From the NCBI GenBank assembly GCA_004524425.1, contig SDNN01000071.1:1-11967 (forward strand): a stretch of DNA of 11,967 nt, read 5' to 3'. Of this stretch, positions 7,502 to 11,967 are shown one piece after another; the stretch's first letter is position 1; every line of letters begins with the position of its first letter. A program made the position numbers and the translations under genes. The stretch comes from Promethearchaeota archaeon (GTDB taxonomy: Archaea > Asgardarchaeota > Lokiarchaeia > Sigynarchaeales > SOKP01). The notes under the pieces are model-generated. The model did no database searches. It saw only the letters and a program-made list of their open reading frames with translations, and was not told the DNA's origin.

Positions 7502-7520
7502 TTTGATTATGATAATCAAA
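7502..7520. promoter_or_regulatory. 19-bp palindrome, candidate operator of the GH57 gene
   Basis: TTTGATTA-TGA-TAATCAAA: two perfect 8-bp inverted arms around a 3-bp spacer, 20-38 bp upstream of the GH57 ATG. Whichever A/T block is the TATA box (the palindrome itself or TTAAAAAG at minus 7540-7533), it overlaps the TATA element or the transcription start, as expected for a repressor site. The arm sequence recurs as TTAATCAA or TTGATTAA ahead of the transporter and kinase genes. Confidence 0.5.
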
Positions 7521-7563
7521 AGTGAATAATTCTTTTTAATTATGTTGTTAGGTTTTTTTAAAA

Positions 7564-7581
7564 TCCTCACGTTTTTGAGGA
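7564..7581. repeat. Small inverted repeat in the gap between the GH57 and BAR-like genes
   Basis: TCCTCA-CGTTTT-TGAGGA, a perfect 6-bp stem with a 6-nt loop, lies mid-way in the 274-bp divergent gap (7483-7756). It could be a regulator site or an RNA hairpin. Apart from this, the palindrome at 7502-7520 and the ribosome binding site at 7746-7752, the gap shows only A/T-rich sequence. Confidence 0.3.
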
Positions 7582-7745
7582 GACAGTACTTCATGGACTG
7601 CATTTTCACTGAAGAAAATCATGCCAAATAAATAAATTATTTATAAAAAATATAAATGTCAGCATACTCTAAATTACTTGATTGAGATTTAATGTAAAAA
7701 CATGAAATTATTTCAAAATCAATTTCGTTAAAAAAACACAAATTA

Positions 7746-7752
7746 AGGTGAT
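7746..7752 (+). promoter_or_regulatory. Strong ribosome binding site of the BAR-like gene
   Basis: AGGTGAT, complementary to the archaeal 16S rRNA 3' end, sits 4 nt before the ATG at 7757. It fixes the start and contrasts with the sugar genes on either side, which lack such a site. Confidence 0.7.
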
Positions 7753-7756
7753 ATGA

Positions 7757-8434
7757 ATGAGTAAATTTAGAGATAAGTTGAAGGATGTTGTAGGAGGGAT
7801 CACTGATGCATTAAGTAGTTCCGCTACAGCCATCGAAGAAGTAATTAAGGAAAATAAGCAATATCTTGACTCGATTTTAAAAATGGTTAAAGAATCCACT
7901 GAAGGAGTTAATGCCTTAAGAAATTATGCTGAAACTGAGGCCCCCGCCTTAAAGGGTCCGATATCAAAGCTTGCAGAGACTTATGAAAGTCTGGAACAAG
8001 CTAGAAAAGAAAAAACAGAAAAACTTAAAGCAAACTTCATAACTCCACTAGAAGAACTATTGGTCATTTATAAAGAGCTCCGAAAAGAAGTAAAAGAAGT
8101 CGATGCTGCTAAGAAGGATTTAGAAAAAGCAGAGAAGAAATTTGAAAAGGAACGCTCAAAGCCTGAGGAAAAAAAGGATGCTGACAAGTTAGAAGCAGCT
8201 AAACTACATTATGAAGCAGCAAAAAAGGAGCTTGAGGTTCAAGAGAAAGAGGCTGATGCTGCGACCAAGAAATTTGAGGCGGAAAAATCTAAAACCCTGA
8301 AAAACGTTCTAGATAATATTATAAAGACAGAAAAGAATTTTCACGAATCGATGCTACAAAAAATCAAGGAACTAGAGCAAAAAGCTAGTTCACTCGGAGC
8401 TAAACCCACAACAGATCCAACGCAGCCCACCTAA
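7757..8434 (+). CDS. Helical protein resembling an N-BAR membrane-curvature domain
   Basis: A 225-residue, almost wholly helical protein. Residues 1-20 form an amphipathic helix with F4, L8, V11, V12, I15 and L19 on one face and Lys/Arg/Asp on the other, like the membrane-inserting N-terminal helix of N-BAR proteins. Residues 22-60, 66-135 and 140-210 read as three long helices. The second contains LAETYESLEQ (72-81), KANFITPLEELL (91-102) and KKFEKERSK (127-135). In endophilin-type BAR domains, as I recall them, helix 2 carries F-I-x-P-L-x-x-L-L followed by a charged D-Y-D-x-K/R segment, then a third long helix, so order and spacing agree. A flexible Thr/Pro tail ends the protein (214-225). 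No transmembrane segment. Predicted role, by inference: a cytosolic dimer that binds or bends membranes. Alternatives are a generic coiled coil or a PspA/ESCRT-III-like protein, whose N-terminal helix also looks similar. Strong ribosome binding site; T-run terminator downstream. Confidence 0.6.
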   Translation: MSKFRDKLKDVVGGITDALSSSATAIEEVIKENKQYLDSILKMVKESTEGVNALRNYAETEAPALKGPISKLAETYESLEQARKEKTEKLKANFITPLEELLVIYKELRKEVKEVDAAKKDLEKAEKKFEKERSKPEEKKDADKLEAAKLHYEAAKKELEVQEKEADAATKKFEAEKSKTLKNVLDNIIKTEKNFHESMLQKIKELEQKASSLGAKPTTDPTQPT

Positions 8435-8440
8435 CCAACG

Positions 8441-8510
8441 TGAAACCCATAAAAATTGGTTTCATAAATGGAAGAAGCTTATTTTTTACATTAGGGAATC
8501 TTTTTTTTTT
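8441..8510 (+). terminator. Hairpin and T-run terminator after the BAR-like gene
   Basis: TGAAACC (8441-8447) and GGTTTCA (8458-8464) form a perfect 7-bp stem with a 10-nt loop starting 7 bp after the stop codon. Two T-rich stretches follow, including ten consecutive Ts at 8501-8510. The T-run is the likely archaeal terminator; the stem may protect the 3' end. Confidence 0.5.
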
Positions 8511-8544
8511 AATATTAAGATATTTTTATGTGCCCAAATTTGAG

Positions 8545-8597
8545 ATCCATGATCCGTTAATCAAAGATCAGGATGGGAATAAGGGAGGGTTGATTAA
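8545..8597. promoter_or_regulatory. Nested inverted repeats upstream of the transporter gene
   Basis: ATCCATGATC (8545-8554) pairs with GATCAGGAT (8566-8574), 9 bp with one bulged A. Overlapping it, TTAATCAA (8557-8564) is inverted as TTGATTAA (8590-8597) with 25 bp between. Both lie 45-100 bp upstream of the TATA-like box. The second pair shares its arm with the GH57 palindrome. No short gene was found in 8435-8673. Confidence 0.35.
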
Positions 8598-8642
8598 AAG
8601 AGTTTATAAAGGTTAAAGCGAATAAAAAAATATCTTTATTAT

Positions 8643-8650
8643 TTTAAATT
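8643..8650 (+). promoter_or_regulatory. TATA-like box of the transporter gene (leaderless promoter)
   Basis: TTTAAATT is centred about 27 bp upstream of the ATG at 8674, with no ribosome binding site between, which predicts transcription starting at or next to the start codon. Confidence 0.45.
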
Positions 8651-8673
8651 AACTTAAAAAAAGTGTAAAACTA

Positions 8674-10092
8674 ATGGAGAATCAAACCCCACTCGTGGAA
8701 GAAGTAGTTCCCGTTAAATCGCGGGTGATGGTCTCCGCAGCAGATGCCTCGATTAATTTTATTCAGACCATTATTGCTGGTGGAGCGTTAACATACTACT
8801 TTGTAAACATTCGTGGTCTAGGTCCAATTTTAGCAGGTTTAGTATGGCTCATTTTTGGAATCTGGAATGCAATTAATGATCCGATTTTCGGATACGTTTC
8901 CGATAGGACAAAATCTGAGTTAGGAAGAAGAATTCCATATATCCGATATGGTGCTCCTTTGATTGCTGCTTTTTACATCCTATGTTGGATTGAATTCCCA
9001 AATATAACCTCGTTAGACCTTCAAACAGTTTTATTTTTACAGCTTTTAATCTTTTTATTCTTCTATGATATCCTTTATACGGCAATCGCCACAGCTCTAT
9101 ACGTGATGCCATATGAAATGGCCATTTCAAACAAGGCTAGAGGTAGCATTTTAGTTTGGAAACTATTTTTCAGCATTTTTTCCATCATGCTCCCTTTAGT
9201 CTTGATTCCCTTGCTTCAACCGACAACTGGAGAAGATACAACCTTCTATCAACTCTTCCACGTGGGAATCGGAATTTTTGTGGGTACTTTCGTATTTGCA
9301 AGTACCTTTTTCTATAAAGAAAAACATTACAAGCAAGCAGAACCTAACGTTCCTTTCTTGGAATCGGTGAAAAATACTTTCAAGAACAAGTCGTTCATAA
9401 TCTTTGAAGTCGTGAGCTTTACTATCATTTACTGTTCAGTAGGACTCATGATGGGATTATTATTCTATTTAGATGAGTTTCCTGAGAATTCCATGTTATA
9501 TTTATTTGCTTCATTATTCGCGGGTATCCCCGTGGGCATCTATTTGTTCATCGGAAAACAAGAAAAAATGGGAGTAAAAAAAACCATGCAGATAATGGTA
9601 TTAGTATTTTCTATCAGCTGCTTCATCATACTGATTTTCGGTCGTTTACTCATTCCCACCATGATTGGCTTTTTCGGGGTAGGCATGGGCGTGGTGGGAG
9701 GATACTTCTTAATTCCGCTCATGAACGGAGATGTCATTGATAAGGATGAGCACTTAACCGATCAGAGAAGAGAAGGAATGTATGCTGCAATCAATTCATT
9801 AATTACTAAGTATGCCGCCAGTCTAGCACAAGCGATTTTTCTATTCGTAATCGCATTTTTTGGGTATAATGAGGCCCTGCAAGCGGGAGAACAGAGTGAA
9901 TTAGCTAGAACGGGCATTCTCATTGGATGGATGCTAGTTCCTGGCATATTGCTCTTCTTGAGTTTCATTGTCATGAAATGGTATCCCCTTGCCGGTGAAG
10001 AATGGCGCGCAATAAAGGAAGAATTAGCATTAAAACATAGAAAAAAGGAAAGAGAATATTTAGAAAAATTAGGTTATAAATATACTGAATAA
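8674..10092 (+). CDS. GPH-family sugar:cation symporter (MFS)
   Basis: Polytopic inner-membrane transporter of 472 residues, about 12 hydrophobic segments, with a charged C-terminal tail in the cytoplasm (KKEREYLEKLGYKYTE). The family signature follows the second helix: DPIFGYVSDRTKSELGRR (69-86) then IPYI, matching the glycoside-pentoside-hexuronide group typified by MelB. In MelB the preceding helix reads W-D-A-I-N-D-P, with D55 and D59 forming the cation site; here it is W-N-A-I-N-D-P, so D59 is kept (D69) but the D55 position is Asn (N65), which may change ion coupling. Related transporters carry melibiose, lactose, glucuronides, xylosides or sucrose/maltose; substrate cannot be read directly. 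The GH57 gene and the maltokinase-like gene nearby favour an alpha-glucoside such as maltose. TATA at leaderless distance, no ribosome binding site; T-run terminator after the stop, then the kinase on the same strand. Confidence 0.9.
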   Translation: MENQTPLVEEVVPVKSRVMVSAADASINFIQTIIAGGALTYYFVNIRGLGPILAGLVWLIFGIWNAINDPIFGYVSDRTKSELGRRIPYIRYGAPLIAAFYILCWIEFPNITSLDLQTVLFLQLLIFLFFYDILYTAIATALYVMPYEMAISNKARGSILVWKLFFSIFSIMLPLVLIPLLQPTTGEDTTFYQLFHVGIGIFVGTFVFASTFFYKEKHYKQAEPNVPFLESVKNTFKNKSFIIFEVVSFTIIYCSVGLMMGLLFYLDEFPENSMLYLFASLFAGIPVGIYLFIGKQEKMGVKKTMQIMVLVFSISCFIILIFGRLLIPTMIGFFGVGMGVVGGYFLIPLMNGDVIDKDEHLTDQRREGMYAAINSLITKYAASLAQAIFLFVIAFFGYNEALQAGEQSELARTGILIGWMLVPGILLFLSFIVMKWYPLAGEEWRAIKEELALKHRKKEREYLEKLGYKYTE

Positions 10093-10107
10093 TATCTACT
10101 TATTCTA

Positions 10108-10125
10108 TTTTTTTTATCATTTTTA
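10108..10125 (+). terminator. T-rich terminator after the transporter gene
   Basis: Eight consecutive Ts (10108-10115) followed by ATCATTTTT lie 16 bp past the transporter stop codon. This suggests that the kinase 160 bp further on has its own promoter, though read-through is possible. The rest of 10126-10252 is A/T-rich with the features listed separately. Confidence 0.45.
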
Positions 10126-10209
10126 GGATGTTAAAAAAAATGCAAAATTTAACTATGAATTTTTATTCCTAAGTAAATTCTATAAACTATAAACCAAGAA
10201 TTATTAGGT

Positions 10210-10249
10210 TATAATATTTAAGTAATTAATCAAATATTTTTCATTGATT
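10210..10249 (+). promoter_or_regulatory. Promoter region of the kinase gene with inverted TTAATCAA half-sites
   Basis: TTATAATATTTAAG (10209-10222) is the TATA candidate, about 38 bp before the ATG at 10253. Downstream of it TTAATCAA (10226-10233) is followed after 10 bp by the inverted TTGATT (10244-10249), placing a putative regulator site over the expected transcription start. The arm is the same as in the GH57 palindrome. No ribosome binding site was seen. Confidence 0.35.
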
Positions 10250-10252
10250 CTC

Positions 10253-11967
10253 ATGGTTGAAAATTTAGATAAAAGCTTATTGCTTAATGTCTTCAATTCT
10301 AATGAATTTAAAGCATGGCTCATCTCTCGGAGATGGTTCGGAGATAAGTCTGCGCTTGCGAATCTGCAGTTTGAAATCTCATTTTCATATTTCCAAATTA
10401 TCGCTAACAGGATCTTCTTGTCTGTCATTCAAATTGAAACGGAAGATTTTAAAAAAGCCTATTTTTTACCCTTGATATATTACAAGAAACTCAAGGATAT
10501 CCTTGAAGATAGCGAACAAATGAGACAAAATGTCGTAAAGCTCACGGAAAACACCTTTACTAAAAAATTATTTTTTGAAAACATGGAGAAAATCTTTACT
10601 CTTAACCTGTTAGAAGCGGAATATTGCATCTTTTTCTGGAAAAAAATGCTCTTTTCTCAGGACATCACGGAAAAATTTCCTTCATTTTCATTGGATCTAA
10701 GCCTGTACACGGAACAATTTGAAGACCAAACAAACATGATGAAAGTACAGAACTTGATAGAAGCCAGTTTATATCAGGAGCGATATGATATTTCTTTAGA
10801 ACAATTAGGAAAGGGAAATACCACTAATCTATTATTTAAATTAAACTTGCATAACAAGAAATATCCTGAAAAAGAACCCATTTCTTATGTCTTAAAATCG
10901 TATAAGGAGTATGCAGAAAGTCTCGAACCCAAAACTCTTTATATTTTAGTGAAAAATGTCTATCCTAACGCTCCAAAAATTTATGGGACCATTAAAATCA
11001 GAGGAAAAGAGTCCATTGGAATTCTCGAAAATGTAACAAATGTCGGTAATGTAGGAGATATTTATTGGAATGAGTTAAATAACATGATTAACGGAGTATT
11101 TAAGGATACTAGGAAAGATTACGCCAATATCGACAGAAAAGAAGAATTTTCAAAACTAATAAAGCAATATTGCATTGAAAGCCTAAAAATCTCTCAAGAA
11201 ATTAGTTCCAACGTAAAAGAACTCCATCAGGCGCTCATTTTAAAAGGGGTTGATGAATATGAGGTTGAACACGTGGATAGCAATGCTTATTTAAATAATT
11301 ATGATGATAAGCTCAATACCATGATTTCTGAAATCCAGAACATGATGAAGAAAAAATCAAAAGACACGTTTTATAACTTGCCGAAAATCAGTTCTATCTT
11401 GCTTGACCTGACGGATATTATCAAAAAATTACATTCTCAATATACCGAAGAAAAAATTAAAATTCAACCCGTGCATCAAGATTTACACATGGAACAAATA
11501 CTCTACGATAAATCCAATGATCATTATACTTTCTATTTTATCGATTTTGAGGGTGATCCTCAATTATCCTTGAAAGAAAAAATGGGAAAATTCCCTATCG
11601 AAAAAGATCTAGCTTCCTTCCTAAGAGCCTTGAGCTATATAAAATTCAATACTTTACTGCTTTTCATAGAAAAGAAAATCATCCACAAGGACAGGTATGA
11701 AGTGCCTCAAGAAATACTCTATAATATTTACTTCAGGAAAACGGCACGACCCATAAATAAGACTCTAGACGTAGTGCTTAATATCCTCAACGCTTGGGAA
11801 GCTAAACTAATGGCTAAGATGCTAAAAGATTCAAATCTACACATTCCCTTGATAACATATTTTTATCTGGAAAGAGCATTGCATGAATTATCCTATGAAA
11901 TTTTATTTCGCCCGAATAACGTGATAGTTCCCTTATTAGGACTTAAAGAAATCATTGATAGAAATTA
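10253..11967 (+). CDS. Maltokinase-like sugar kinase (Mak/Pep2 family), reaching the window edge
   Basis: 571 complete codons, then TA at the edge; this could be the start of a stop codon, so the protein may be essentially full length. Family marks in order: RRWFGDKS (26-33; W-F-G-x-K in maltokinases, in the N-terminal cap), a glycine-rich QLGKGNTTNLLF (185-196), VLKSYK (213-218) with the likely ATP-binding K215, VHQDLHMEQILY (407-418; usually H-G-D-L-H-x-x-Q) with catalytic D410, FIDFEGDP (429-436) with metal-binding D431, KDLASFLRALSY (451-462), and YFYLERALHELSYE (536-549) near the end. Characterised maltokinases make maltose 1-phosphate with ATP for the GlgE glucan pathway; related enzymes phosphorylate glucosamine, so the substrate is not settled. 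It is about 100 residues longer than usual, mainly through an extended N-terminal cap and a charged insert around 335-375. The start has no ribosome binding site. It follows a putative sugar transporter, on the same strand. Confidence 0.85.
   Translation, partial: MVENLDKSLLLNVFNSNEFKAWLISRRWFGDKSALANLQFEISFSYFQIIANRIFLSVIQIETEDFKKAYFLPLIYYKKLKDILEDSEQMRQNVVKLTENTFTKKLFFENMEKIFTLNLLEAEYCIFFWKKMLFSQDITEKFPSFSLDLSLYTEQFEDQTNMMKVQNLIEASLYQERYDISLEQLGKGNTTNLLFKLNLHNKKYPEKEPISYVLKSYKEYAESLEPKTLYILVKNVYPNAPKIYGTIKIRGKESIGILENVTNVGNVGDIYWNELNNMINGVFKDTRKDYANIDRKEEFSKLIKQYCIESLKISQEISSNVKELHQALILKGVDEYEVEHVDSNAYLNNYDDKLNTMISEIQNMMKKKSKDTFYNLPKISSILLDLTDIIKKLHSQYTEEKIKIQPVHQDLHMEQILYDKSNDHYTFYFIDFEGDPQLSLKEKMGKFPIEKDLASFLRALSYIKFNTLLLFIEKKIIHKDRYEVPQEILYNIYFRKTARPINKTLDVVLNILNAWEAKLMAKMLKDSNLHIPLITYFYLERALHELSYEILFRPNNVIVPLLGLKEIIDRN

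Noticed and set aside
7427..7609. A 60-codon minus-strand frame overlapping the start of the GH57 gene
   Set aside because: It overlaps the well-supported N-terminus of GH57 in another frame, has low-complexity Ile/Lys/Ser composition, and lacks a ribosome binding site.
7483..7756. A box C/D or other small RNA in the divergent gap
   Set aside because: CTGA- and ATGAT-like words occur, but no pair of matching C and D boxes with correct spacing was found.
8873..9974. Three minus-strand frames inside the transporter gene
   Set aside because: They are antisense shadows of a clear GPH transporter with no features of their own.
10204..10475. A minus-strand frame (10204-10428) and a plus-strand frame (10287-10475) at the start of the kinase gene
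   Set aside because: Both overlap the kinase N-terminus, which carries the family's W-F-G-x-K motif in a different frame.
1..11967. CRISPR arrays, insertion sequences, tRNA and rRNA genes
   Set aside because: No regularly spaced repeats, transposase frames with terminal inverted repeats, or cloverleaf-like sequence were seen on either strand.

Overview
The window is AT-rich and looks archaeal, most likely from an Asgard (Promethearchaeati, Lokiarchaeia-like) lineage. Several genes have a TATA-like A/T block 24-38 bp upstream of the start and no Shine-Dalgarno sequence, while two starts carry the archaeal GGTGA-type site. The enzymes are archaeal-style (GH57 glucanotransferase, compact-cluster iron-sulfur flavoprotein, U32 protein, Pcm), and one protein resembles a eukaryotic BAR domain. 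No rRNA or tRNA was seen, so the lineage is an inference.

Layout. 1-2012 (minus): a large, mostly helical protein of unknown function, cut by the left edge. 2073-2642 (minus): an iron-sulfur flavoprotein, divergent from a U32-family iron-sulfur protein (2757-4019, plus), which is followed after 51 bp by protein-L-isoaspartate methyltransferase (4071-4745, plus). 4764-5222 (minus): two very short genes that are paralogues of each other. 5311-7482 (minus): a GH57 4-alpha-glucanotransferase/alpha-amylase with the complete catalytic set. 7757-8434 (plus): a 225-residue helical protein resembling an N-BAR membrane-curvature domain. 8674-10092 (plus): a GPH-family sugar:cation symporter. 10253-11967 (plus): a maltokinase-like sugar kinase reaching the right edge; the last two bases, TA, could begin its stop codon.

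How the genes may work together. GH57 enzyme, transporter and maltokinase-like kinase form a plausible alpha-glucan/malto-oligosaccharide module: disproportionation or hydrolysis of glucan, sugar movement across the membrane, and phosphorylation. A 19-bp palindrome overlaps the expected core promoter of the GH57 gene, and related half-sites lie upstream of the transporter and kinase, suggesting but not proving shared control. The BAR-like gene sits inside this block with its own strong ribosome binding site and a T-rich terminator; its link to sugar metabolism is unclear. The most striking observations are the BAR-like protein and the pair of paralogous microproteins.
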